The notes below the pieces were generated by a model. That model was not told where the DNA came from and did not search any database. It worked only from the letters and a program-made list of their open reading frames with translations. A stretch of DNA of 64,000 nt from Hoplostethus atlanticus (Eukaryota; Chordata; Actinopteri; Trachichthyiformes; Trachichthyidae), in contig JAXDDX010000010.1 in NCBI GenBank assembly GCA_034670405.1, positions 8,008,501 through 8,072,500 on the forward strand, given 5' to 3'. Every line of letters begins with the position of its first letter. Within the stretch, counting starts at the first letter, position 1. This document shows positions 12,855-22,083 of this stretch, piece by piece. The position numbers and the translations under genes are program-made.

Positions 12855-13551
12855 CCCAGATAGCAATGAGACTCGGGCCAGCGCCCACTTCACTGACGGC
12901 ACAATCGGCTGAGTGTCAGATTCGGCTGCTGTCAGCTGAGCCAGAGCCGCGCCGACTCAGGCAGTGGAGGGCTTGGGTGAATACTGGTTTATTGTCACGG
13001 AAAGAGTCTGGCCCGACTGTAGCTTGCCGGATATGGCCCAGATCATGATGTCTGAATTTGGACCAACTCTGGTCAATATTCGGCAGATGACTATATTTCA
13101 TTGCCTAGCAACACTATGAAACATATCTGGTTGAGTAGAGGGCTCGAGCTTCAGTTTTCACTTTTCACTTTCACGAAATGTTGTATTTTTTATTAGTAAT
13201 TCCAGGTGAGTAACGTCACCATCATAGGTTTGTGTAGTTTAACTAACAAAATTGCAATTTATGCTGTTGATTTTACTGTTGTTGCAGTCAAATCTTTTAA
13301 AAGTAAATCTGGTAGAAGCGACCGCTAACATTACAGCTAAGATAAACTAACATTAGCACGCTAGCGCGACTAGCTAACGGGTGTCAGTTAATCTGATATT
13401 TACACTCTTAAAGATTAACTAAATCTAACGTGACTTTAGTTTTAGTGATGGGAAGACCGACTCTTTTAACTAACTCGATTCTTTCGAGCTGTCCGATAGA
13501 AGTGCATCGATTCTGAATCGATTCATTATGATTCACCAACAAAAACATACC

Positions 13552-13623
13552 ATCCCACGTGAGGTTTGAACCTACAATCCTCAGCATAAGAGTCTGATGC
13601 TCTACTAACTGAGCTATACTAGT
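13552..13623 (-). tRNA. tRNA-Lys(CTT)-like pseudogene
   Basis: Read on the minus strand, 72 bases fit the tRNA layout. The A box is TAGCTCAGTTAGTAG with a perfect 4-bp D stem (GCTC/GAGC). The anticodon arm TCAGA-CTCTTAT-GCTGA has anticodon CTT (Lys, reads AAG) and one mismatched pair. The T arm has loop TTCAAAC and B box GGTTCAAACC. The acceptor arms (ACTAGTA and GTGGGAT) hardly pair and one T-stem pair is broken, so a functional tRNA is unlikely. It is a tRNA pseudogene or the head of a tRNA-derived SINE caught inside the hAT element. Confidence 0.55.
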
Positions 13624-13767
13624 AATGGAGGCATATGAGCGCCACCCCTTTCAAACCAGATGTGTAACCAACTGTAAAACACCAACTAAATCACAGGTTA
13701 ATGATAATAATATTTATAGTATTTACACAGAGTATTGCTATTGATTTCATTTTATTTCGTGTGCTCT

Positions 13768-13998
13768 TGACTTTCTTTTTCTAATAGAGACATTTTTGTT
13801 GACCAATGTTAAATGTTAAATGGCTTATAGTTTACCCAATTACCAGTTAATTTATTAAACAACATCTTAAACAACAAAAACTGTTGACTTTCTTTTTCTA
13901 ATAGAGACAGTTTTGTTGACCAATGTTAAATGTTAAATGGCTTATTGTTTACTCAATTACCAGTTAATTTATTAAACAACATCTTAAACAACAAAAAC
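13768..13998. repeat. two-copy AT-rich tandem duplication (about 116 bp unit)
   Basis: The unit starting GACTTTCTTTTTCTAATAGA and ending near AACAACAAAAACTGTT occurs twice in a row with few differences (for example agacattttt against agacagtttt). The end of the second copy is also the outer part of the inverted arm that recurs at 14824-14870. This suggests that the duplication happened after the inverted structure formed. Confidence 0.8.
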
Positions 13999-14868
13999 TG
14001 TTGTCAATGTGTGCAGAATAGATCGCTACATTATTACATTGGCCTTTTTCACGATCTAGTATGGCTCCTTGATCCGGCAGGTACGCGGAAGTAGTCGCTC
14101 TCGTTCATCAGACGTGAACCGCTCGGACATCTCGGACATCTGCTCTCTCGGTTCGCGAGATGTCCGATTGAGTCCGAGAAGTCCGATATTCATCTGCTCT
14201 CTCGGTTCGCGAGATGTCCGATTGAGTCCGAGAAGTCCGATATTCATCTGCTCTCTTGTTCATCTGCTCTCTCGACTCGTTCGCGAGCCGCTCAGTCTCT
14301 CTCGTTCATCTGCTCTCTCGACTCGTTCGCGAGCCGCTCAGTCTCTCTCGTTCATCTGCTCTCTCGACTCGTTCGCGAGCCGCTCAGTCGCTCTCGTTCA
14401 TCTGCTCTCTCGACTCGTTCGCGAGCCGCTCAGTCTCTCTCGTTCATCTGCTCTCTCGACTCGTTCGCGAGCCGCTCAGTCTCTCTCGTTCATCTGCTCT
14501 CTCGACTCGTTCGCGAGCCGCTCAGTCTCTCTCGTTCATCTGCTCTCTCGACTCGTTCGCGAGCCGCTCAGTCACTCTCGTTCATCTGCTCTCTCGACTC
14601 GTTCGCGAGCCGCTCAGTCTCTCTCGTTCATCTGCCCTCTCGTTCGCGAGCCGCTCAGTCTCTCTCGACTCTTCGCGAGCCGCTCAGTCGGATCAGCGGT
14701 TCTCGTCCGATGAACGAGAGAGACTACTTCCGCTTACCCGCCGGATCAAGGAGCCATATTGGATTATGAAAAAGGCCAATGTAATAATGTAGCGATCTAT
14801 TACATTCTATATACATTGACAACAGTTTTTGTAATGTTTAAGATGTTGTTTGATAAATTAACTGGTGA
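13952..14868. repeat. long imperfect inverted repeat (foldback arms about 170 bp)
   Basis: The sequence from ACCAGTTAATTTATTAAACA through ATCGCTACATTATTACATTG and GGCTCCTTGATCCGGC to CGGAAGTAGTC (about 13952-14097) returns in reverse complement at about 14725-14868, with small indels and substitutions. The arms enclose the GC-rich minisatellite. It could be a separate foldback transposon inside the hAT element or the hAT element's own subterminal structure. No clear target duplication was found at its ends. Confidence 0.75.
14140..14693. repeat. minisatellite: 54-bp (x2) then 46-bp (x8 plus partial) units
   Basis: Two copies of a 54-bp unit (starts 14140 and 14194) are followed by eight near-identical 46-bp units starting at 14261, 14307, 14353, 14399, 14445, 14491, 14537 and 14583, then truncated units to about 14693. 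Each unit contains CTCGACTCGTTCGCGAGCCG, with a TCGCGA palindrome, and TCTCTCGTTCATCTG. Because 46 is not a multiple of three, the long frames over it (214 and 178 codons) rotate through three phases and are not genes. Confidence 0.95.
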
Positions 14869-15414
14869 TTTTTTAATATTTTTTTTTTTTTTCTGGCGCT
14901 GCTATAACCGCTGCTGAATCAATTCAGTCGCGTGTGCGAGTCGAATCAGCTCACTCACTTAACTGATTTGGTTCTTTTGAACGATTCGTTCGCGAATCGG
15001 CCATCACTATTTAGTTTGAGTCCTTTGCATCCACTTTTTGAGAGAATATGTATTTTAAGTCATGTGTGTAGCTTCAAAGGGGTCTCTGAATGGAGAAATG
15101 CATTTAAGCTAGTTTTTAGAAAGATCATTTTCAGTTGTTTCTGTTAGCCGCCAAAGCCACAGAATAAATATGAAAAAAAAACGGAGAATTATAATTTGGT
15201 GCTGTAAAACTTGATTTTGAACCTTTTTTAAAGAGATTTTCTCATATTTGTGGTTGCTATACGGTACTCCGACCAGCAGGTGGCTATCATGGTGTGCGGA
15301 CTCTACTTGTGCTTTACTGTTAAATTAGTTCATCTCTAGTGGGTGTATGGGTCTATCTGTCTGTCTAGTCTCTCACTCTGTTTCCTTCCCTTGACTCTTT
15401 CTCTTTGTGTGAAG

Positions 15415-15573
15415 GCAGTGGATGAGGAGATCGAGAAATACATTAAGAGATGGAGGAAGGAAGGCAAGAGAGGAAAGACCAGTGAGAAGAAGAGAATGAA
15501 TTATTTAATTATATATACATATATATGTGTGTATATATTCAATATTCTTGCAATTGTTTATAATAAATATTAG
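15415..15573 (+). CDS. exon-like coding fragment in the nested element (uncertain)
   Basis: A pyrimidine-rich stretch (TTGACTCTTTCTCTTTGTGTGAAGGCAG) resembles a 3' splice site. It precedes an open frame reading AVDEEIEKYIKRWRKEGKRG then KTSEKKRMNYLIIY, ending at TAG 15571-15573. An AATAAA lies 10 bases before the stop. The first 27 residues are a charged helix. The rest is AT-rich and probably not under selection. It could be the last exon of a transposon gene or of a captured host gene. I do not recognise the family. Confidence 0.25.
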   Translation, partial: AVDEEIEKYIKRWRKEGKRGKTSEKKRMNYLIIYTYICVYIFNILAIVYNKY

Positions 15574-16118
15574 AATGGTGCAATTCAGTGTTTGCTGTCA
15601 ATCAATACCACAACTTTTCATTATCAAATATTTGGGCTTTTTGGGCTTTATACAATATATTGTTGTATGAATGTAAATGTTTGTTAAACTGTGTTGTATA
15701 TTTTAGAAAATTTAGACAATTAGTTATTTTAGACTATTTACAGGGAATTAAAGAATTCAGTGAGGATGGAAAGGGAATAGTATATAATCTTAAATCGGGC
15801 CTGTTCTGGGGCTATTCTGGTTCAGAATCGGCTTGAATTCGGCAAACGGAACTGGGCCGTCATTCAAAACAAGGTCCGGCCATCTCCGGGGTCCGGTGTC
15901 TGGGTATATAATCTTAAATCGGGCCGATTCTGGTTCAGCGTCGGCAGAATCGGCTTGGATTCGGCAGACGGAACTGGGCCGATGTACTCGGCCCGATTCT
16001 GGGCAGTCATTCAAAATGACGTCGGGCCATCTCCGGGTTCCGGTGTCAGGCCAACTAAAGCTGACTCGGCATGTGAAAACTGGGCCGCGATCGGGCCGGC
16101 ATTTCTTTGCTATCTGGG

Positions 16119-16354
16119 CTATCACGCAAGCTGTTGACTCTCAGAAACTTGTCTTCTGAGTCTGTTGTGGCTTTGGGTCTGCCAGACCTCTTCCTGTCAG
16201 AGTTTCCACCAGTTTCCAAGTGCCTTTTGATGGTGTCGGAAACTGTACTCACTGACACCTTGGCTCTGAAATTGACATTATTTTTCAGTTTTTGCTGACC
16301 TAAACGTTCTTTTTTTAAAACTTCTAGCAGTTTACCGCTTACCTTTTGTACCAT
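16119..16354 (-). pseudogene. Tc1 transposase N-terminal HTH fragment
   Basis: A minus-strand ORF starts at 16354 (MVQKVSGKLLEVLKKERLGQ). It contains the paired-like helix-turn-helix (VSVSTVSDTIKRHLETGG) and the GRPKATTDSEDKFLRV linker typical of Tc1 transposases, ending near NSLRD at the point where the nested element enters. It lacks the DDE domain. Known role of the family: binding of the terminal inverted repeats. This copy cannot encode an active enzyme. Confidence 0.8.
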
Positions 16355-17340
16355 TTCAGGTTATTCACTGGACTTGAATTGCTTAAATTTCAATAAAAAC
16401 TCTAAGAATGGGGGTGTTCTAAAACTTTTGACCGGTAGTGTGTATATATATATATGTTATGTATATGGCATATATGTCATACTGCTGTTGATGACAAGTC
16501 ATAGAGAAAAGTGAAATGTCATTTTAGCTTCTTATAGAGACAACGAGCAGAAAAAGATGTTGCCCCAGGGTTGCATGCACCTCTAGTGTTTACAAAGTCT
16601 ATAGTCTGATATTTATTAGGTCACTGTGACACAGGAAAGTCTCCCCTTTAGTCCTACTTACTGCTTCAGTGTACGACAACTTGTAGCTTGTCAGCACAGT
16701 TAGCCTAACAGTTGGTATTTGGTATTTGTAACTAGCTAATCACCCAGCAGCTTCATTTCGCAAAGCAACTGAATGATAACATGCAGCTACCAGCCACTAC
16801 TGACATTAGCTTCTACTAGATACATGAGCTAGTGTGCGAATTAGATGTGTTAACAACAAGACAGTGATGCTTAGCTAACTAGATACCATGGTTAGCTAGC
16901 TAACAAGCTTGACCCTCCCTAACAGCCTCTTCCTCCCTCCTCCATCTACCCTACGCCCTATGTGCTTAAACTAAATGAATACCCAGCAATTCATTTGGCA
17001 CTGGCCTAACGGTCATACTTATTTTCTCACAGTATCAACTGAATGAAAGCAAACGAAAAACAAAAAGTAAAACAAACAGCGTAAAAGTAATTAGTGTGCG
17101 GTGCTATATCTCTGTGCTATATGTCTAAGGCGGTTTTCAATCGATTGCAGCATTGAACTGGGCAAGTTGGAGTTCTGGTGGAGCCCAAAAGTGATTATAA
17201 TAGGGAGCACACTGTTACTTGACTGCTGGCTATTTGCACCCTCTCTACCATCCATCCTCATCTCTCTCCTCTTTCTCAGACACTTGCATAGTTGCTCCAT
17301 CACGCAATAGCTGCCTACAAGCATGCACTTGACAGCACAA

Positions 17341-17357
17341 GAGAGAGAGAGAGAGAG

Positions 17358-17388
<31 letters not shown>
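17341..17388. repeat. (GA)n microsatellite
   Basis: Interrupted GA dinucleotide tract in intron 1. It lies in an otherwise unremarkable stretch (16441-18059) that also carries short GCTAGCTAAC-type motifs. I see no gene in that stretch. Confidence 0.9.
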
Positions 17389-17393
<5 letters not shown>

Positions 17394-18059
17394 CAAAGTT
17401 AGACTGATTTTAGTGTCTGGCTAGATGGGGCTTGAGATGCCTCAGATGTCCCTGAGATCCTCTTCTGGAATTTGTTATATTCATAGTTAATGGATCGTGA
17501 TCTTCATCTCGTTATGAACTTGTCATCTTGTATCAATGTCAACTGAATATTTAATATTCAATGACCAGCGTTGCCTTTATGCTGTGCAGGACAGAGAGAC
17601 TGTACATTTATCTTCTTTATCTCATCATTGTCTTCTCGGCTCCCCATTTTTCACTGTCAACATCAAATTGATTCCATCTGCCAAATGATTCGGGCTTGCT
17701 AGTACAGGTAAATACAGCATGCCATCCTAACGTTTTCACTTTTCTTACTCTTGTGAGGCTAACGCTTATTGTAACAACGCTGGCTTGCTCTCACAGAAGC
17801 CTCAGGTGGACATGTGCAAGCAAGATGGATACATTACGAGATGCTGGAAATTTCTACCATATCGGGAAATTGATGCACTGTGCAGGCCAATACAGGCCAA
17901 CATCAGCTATTGCCGCAGATGTAGACCGCTCGTAATCACTGTGATTGTAGCCTACGCCATTCGAATGTATAATGCCTACTCTGTCTGGATCCACAATGCA
18001 GAAGTGGAGTTAATTTGCTAAGCTGTGACAAAAGAGGCCTGCATGAATTCTACTGCATG

Positions 18060-18439
18060 CAGGGTTCCCACGGTCATGGAAATTCAAAAATTGTGTTTTC
18101 CAGGCCTGGAAAAGTTACGGAAAATGGAACATGTGCATATAGTTTTGGAAATGTCATAGAAATTTGTTGATAATCCTTAATTTAATGACTGCTTGTTTAT
18201 CCACTTCCATTTGAGGAATAGAAACCCAAATCAGACTTTTCCTCATAGGATCGCTCCTGATGTGATAGTGATAGTTGTAGCCAAAAATAACACCTGGGAC
18301 ATCCAGACATTCAATGTCAAAATGTGACATCTGCAACATAGATTCACAGACAGATACTGGTCATGGAAATATTGCTATCTGTCATGGAACAGTCTTGCAA
18401 AAGTCATGGAATTTGATGAGCAAAGGCGTGGGAACCCTG
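18060..18439. mobile_element. MITE with GGGTTCCCACG inverted ends
   Basis: The left end is CAGGGTTCCCACG (18060-18072) and the right end CGTGGGAACCCTG (18427-18439), perfect 13-bp inverted repeats around 380 bp with internal repeats of GTCATGGAA. There is no ORF of note. This end sequence is common in teleost hAT-like MITEs. I did not find a convincing 8-bp target duplication. Confidence 0.7.
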
Positions 18440-19086
18440 TGGATGGGTGGGCTGTCAAAATGCAGGCGGAAACAAGGAAAGCCTCACTTCTTGTTTGCTT
18501 TCAGGTTAGAAAAATACAAGCAATGATCTTTCAAATAGCTTCCTTAAACCCCAAGTGTGCCCGATCAATGCACCCTATGTACCCTTAGAGAGACTACATA
18601 ATAAAGAGACACAGCATAGGGGATCTCTCTCCTCAGCTGTCTCGTGTATTGATCCGGGGTGGGGGGGAAGTGTGGGGACTTCCAGAGTGAGAGTTGAAAT
18701 TACACAAGTATTACATTGACATTCCACAAACAGAGCAAACGAGTGGCACATCACTGATCTTCCCAGGCAGAAATAGTCCACCTGCCGTCGTGGCAGAAAG
18801 ACTGCGGTGACAGAACATGATAACAGTGTTCGACTCCTAATGAGAGCATGTCCTCCTCGGCCTGTAGGGAAAAAACGAAGAGGCTAGGCTTCTAAGCTAG
18901 GGCAGAGTGACAGATACAGACGTGTATGTCAGGCTGTCAGGGCTTCTGGACATGCATGTCTGTGTGTGTCGGTGTGTGTCGGTGTTCGTTGGTGGGCAGG
19001 CAGGGAGAAATTGATGAACGGCAGCAGAATGAGCAGATCTGTTAGTCTCAGTTGAAAGTTAATTCAATGTGGTACAAGAGAAATAA

Positions 19087-19087
<1 letters not shown>

Positions 19088-19134
<47 letters not shown>

Positions 19135-19145
19135 GTGTGTGTCCG
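19088..19145. repeat. (GT)n microsatellite
   Basis: About 58 bp of GT dinucleotides with one GC interruption near its end. The flanking stretch 18440-20730 has no recognisable gene or transposon. Confidence 0.95.
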
Positions 19146-20734
19146 TAATCCATTACACTTATTTAACATGCACCGGCGTCAGTTTGCACTCATCTTTGAC
19201 ACGTGCACATAAATGTTGACATGCACACACACACCTATGTCACGTCGTCATGTAGAATTGTGCTCAGCAGTGGAGATATTCTCAGCAGGTGACACTGAAA
19301 TTCATGATGATAAGTATTAAAAATACTGCAAAGACAAATGTTTAATTCTCTTCATATTGCAAATACAATATGCCAAGGAAATTGCTGTGTCATTAACATT
19401 GATACCGTGGAATGAGAACTTCATAAGGCGTCTTTTACAACATATGATAGCACCTCAGAGGGTTTGTGCTTAGAAATGATTGTTATATCGGATTGGGAGT
19501 ATTGCTTTTCGGTGACCAAAAGTGTATCTAGACCAAAGGCTATGGTTACACTTGTCATTTTGACTCGAGTTTTGAGATGGCTGCCATGTGTCTCCCGTGG
19601 CTGGATTCATTCAAATATGTCTGCATGACGTTTTCCCCCTCTGTCTCTCCATCTCTTTACTTTGCTCGTATGCACATTGTGGGTGTGGATGGAGTTCAAA
19701 CTGAGTAGAATTCAGATCGCAACACGAGCCTGATCACTTCTGTAGCTGGATGTGAAAAAAACCAAAGGAAATGTAACCAGAATCAGATTTTTGTCGCTTA
19801 ATGCTTCCTGACATGATTGGAAGTCAAAACCCACATTGAACTATTAACTGTAACTGTAGCCTGCAGCTATGACTCATATCTTCTGCTAACCTTAACCATA
19901 GATGTTTTCCTCAGCCTGGCAGTGGTTGCTGTCCTCTCCCTGACCTTGATCCTACAGTTTTTGTTCTTGCCTGAACATATTAGTAAAAATTGTGAGTGGA
20001 AACATATTGCAATGCATGAGATGTGTTGCTTGTGGCAGCTCCTTGTATGAAGATGCTTGTGCAGCTTTTGTTTTGTTTAAAACTACATGCATTCATTTTT
20101 GTAAGCGTTCTCTGAACACAGTAGGAAAAACACATTCAATCATAATACATTTTTGTCATGGCTGTGTGCCATCCAATTAAAAGAGATGAGTTTATGTTTG
20201 TGTATATCCATCCCAAAGCCAATGCAAATAAGGCTGAATTATTGAAGTGACGCAGAGCTTGCAGTTCATTTCCCACCCCTTTCATTATTCTGGGGGATTG
20301 TGATCACTGTAATTTGAAGTCATCACTACACCGATTATGCTAACTGCCCGATGCAGAAAAATAAATCTCTGGACTTGTGAATACTTAAAGGGCCCCTTTA
20401 ATTCGAAAACAAGTCTCCTCAGGGGTCATCGGGCTGGAACAGGCTCCGTTCATGTTATCATTAAACTGATGACAGACTCCAGTTTGAGTCTTGGTTATGG
20501 GTTACAGCTAGAATTGTTTATTTTCACAAATACTGATCGGACTGATGTCAAGGACGCCCTGAGTATATGCATTAGACTACAGAACCCCATTTGATAAAGA
20601 TTTTGTCTTTAGGAAGCCAATCTGAAAAGATATTTGTTGTTAGATATGACTTAGGTGAGTTGATACCGGCAGTGAAGAGAGTGAAACCTAGGACCAAAAC
20701 TTTAATCCTTGTTTCTTATTGTACTATCCTCTAG

Positions 20735-21835
20735 TGAGCGAAATGAGCAAAAATTTCCCAGACGGTCATGATGTGGAGTTCTTTAAAGGTTAGGGGGACA
20801 TTATTTAGCGGATTTTCATGGAACATTCAGGATGTTCTGGGAACGTTTAGGGGACCATTACTATAGGACATTCCCTCTAGGTCTCTACACTACGTTCCCA
20901 TAACGTTTGCAGGACCTTTAGTAACATTACAGGAACTTTAAGTGGGCCAACCTATATTGTTCTTTTTTGCTCCTATTTAGGTCCTTCCATCACGTTCCCA
21001 GAACGTTTGCACAACTTTTAGTAACATTACAGGAACCTTTGCAGAACCTTTAGGGGACCTAAAAATTGGTATCTTGAAATACCATGAAAACATGTTTACA
21101 CCATAAAACATTCATGTCTAATGCAAGACATTCTCAGCATTTCAGTTCTTATAAATTATTTTATTGAGCATGATGTTAAATATTGCTGTGGCTTGATTGG
21201 TTAGCCTCCATTGGTTAGCTGCGCTATTTTAGTGGGAGAAGACCGTGAGAGGCGAACCGTTTCAATGTCTCACTAAAATAAGTGTTGGTTTGTGGATCAG
21301 ATACACGCCGAATTAAACACAGACTAGCTGTTAATTCACCGTCTATCACGTGTGTGTGTGACGGTATTTGAGGAGTGTTTTCAGCCGTTACCTTAGTAAC
21401 TACCCGGTTTGCTGCTTCCCGTTTGGTGCTGGAGAGAGCTAAAAACCTCAGATTTTTCTGATGAATTTGTCTGCGGCAGTGAAATCGCTTGAAAAGTCGT
21501 TTGGTGGCCGGCATAATGCACATAAAAAGAAAAGGCGTGGCAACCAGGTGATTTCACTGTTTAGTCCCTCCTCTCTGGTTGAGGGTGTGGTAATCAGTGA
21601 AATCACCTGCTGTGGTGTTCGGTTGGAACGAAAACCTGCATACTCTTGGCCCTCCACGGCACATGGTTTGACACCCCTGTCCTAAAGTCATATAGGGAAC
21701 TTTGAACTGCAGCACTTTCATAACCAAAAGAGGACGTTTAAGGAATGTCCTCAATGTTCTGTAAAGGTTTGCGACGTTCGTCACCTTTAGAGAACTTTTA
21801 TGGAACGTTATGCAAGGTCCCCGCAACATCCCCTC
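20735..21835. repeat. GGAACGTT-type fish repeat split by a second repeat
   Basis: From 20735 to 21060 and again 21690-21835 the sequence is rich in GGAACGTT, GTTCCCAGAACGTTTGCA and TTTAGTAACATTACAGGAAC, a recognisable teleost repeat style. Between them, about 21062-21690 differs and ends (read on the minus strand from 21681) with the widely seen GGACAGGGGTGTCAAACCAT. It contains a 15-bp perfect inverted repeat (21545-21559 and 21595-21609). No convincing protein is encoded. Confidence 0.4.
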
Positions 21836-21940
21836 TACGTGGGTGTCTCATTTTCACCTTTACACTCATTTCAGCATACATGCCTTCCTGCAGAGAACTA
21901 GGTGTCAATTGTGTGCATGTGTCTCTGTGTGAATTGACAG

Positions 21941-22083
21941 CTACCGGACATTTGTCTCAGAGGATGCAGGCCCCAACACACTTGTTGCCACGGTGCTGGC
22001 TAAGGACCCCGATGGCGATGGGATCACATATAAAATCACCATCGGAAATGAGGAGGGCAATTTCGTCATCGACAGCCAGAAAG
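21941..22083 (+). CDS. cadherin gene exon 2: N-terminal half of an EC repeat
   Basis: The acceptor is AATTGACAG and the donor GTCAGT at 22084. One leading base completes the codon split with exon 1, then 47 codons and one trailing base follow. The product contains YRTFVSEDAGPNTLVATV, where SED supplies the XEX calcium ligand of the first strand. It continues with LAKDPDGDGITYKITIG (DPDGD in place of DxDxGxNG) and GNFVIDSQK, the strand before the LDRE region. Together with exon 3 this makes a complete EC repeat. No frameshift or stop is seen. Confidence 0.92.

Larger units (their letters stand above)
13443..15009. mobile_element. non-autonomous hAT element (TAGTGATGG ends, 8-bp target duplication)
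   Basis: The left end is TAGTGATGG (13443), the right end CCATCACTA (15001-15009), and TTTAGTTT is duplicated on both sides (13435-13442 and 15010-15017). Eight-base duplications are the hallmark of hAT insertion. Near both ends are diverged matching GATTC/CTTTTAAC motifs. There is no transposase ORF. The interior holds a tRNA-like sequence, a tandem AT-rich duplication (about 13768-13998) and an inverted-arm structure around a minisatellite. Confidence 0.85.
12855..16118. mobile_element. DNA transposon with 12-bp perfect terminal inverted repeats, class unknown
   Basis: The ends are CCCAGATAGCAA (12855-12866) and TTGCTATCTGGG (16107-16118), perfect inverted repeats. The bases CT stand on both sides (12853-12854 and 16119-16120). 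Joining the Tc1 halves across one CT gives the sequence expected of an uninterrupted Tc1, so a 2-bp target duplication is likely. No transposase is recognised. Inside are a hAT insertion (13443-15009), a short exon-like ORF (15415-15573) and a 124-bp GC-rich tandem duplication near the right end (from 15781 and 15905). I could not assign a superfamily. Confidence 0.7.
12611..16440 (-). mobile_element. Tc1-type transposon deletion derivative, split by a nested insertion
   Basis: The left end reads ACTACTGGTCAAAAGTTTTA (12611 on) and the right end, reverse-complemented, reads CACTACCGGTCAAAAGTTTT. Both are followed by GAACACCCCCATT and flanked by TATATA, as expected for a Tc1 element in a TA target. 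Excluding the inserted element 12855-16118 only about 566 bp remain. These encode the N-terminal helix-turn-helix and a following piece of transposase on the minus strand, so the catalytic domain was lost by internal deletion. This is the outermost shell of a multi-level nest. Confidence 0.85.
6766..21940 (+). other. intron 1 of the cadherin gene (15.2 kb)
   Basis: The intron is bounded by GTAAGT and GAATTGACAG. Content: unique AT-rich DNA to about 9 kb; long (GT)n tracts at 9291-9334, 9872-9932, 10102-10123 and 10764-10817; an ATAATA-rich fish repeat at about 11520-11720; the nested transposon stack 12611-16440; a (GA)n tract at 17341-17388; a short MITE at 18060-18439; (GT)n at 19088-19145; and a GGAACGTT-type repeat at about 20735-21060 and 21690-21835 split by another repeat. 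No further cadherin exon is recognisable, and none is needed for phase. Confidence 0.75.

Noticed and set aside
14261..14640. Regularly spaced repeats resembling a CRISPR array
   Set aside because: The units are contiguous with no unique spacers, there are no cas genes, and the host is a eukaryote.
14069..14792. Long ORFs of 214 and 178 codons rich in Ser, Arg and Leu
   Set aside because: They read through a 46-bp minisatellite in rotating frames, so the peptide repeats are a by-product of the DNA repeat.
17785..18021. Cys-rich 78-codon ORF with a splice-like start
   Set aside because: The cysteine spacing fits no zinc-finger pattern I know, and the tail is hydrophobic and arbitrary. Likely chance.
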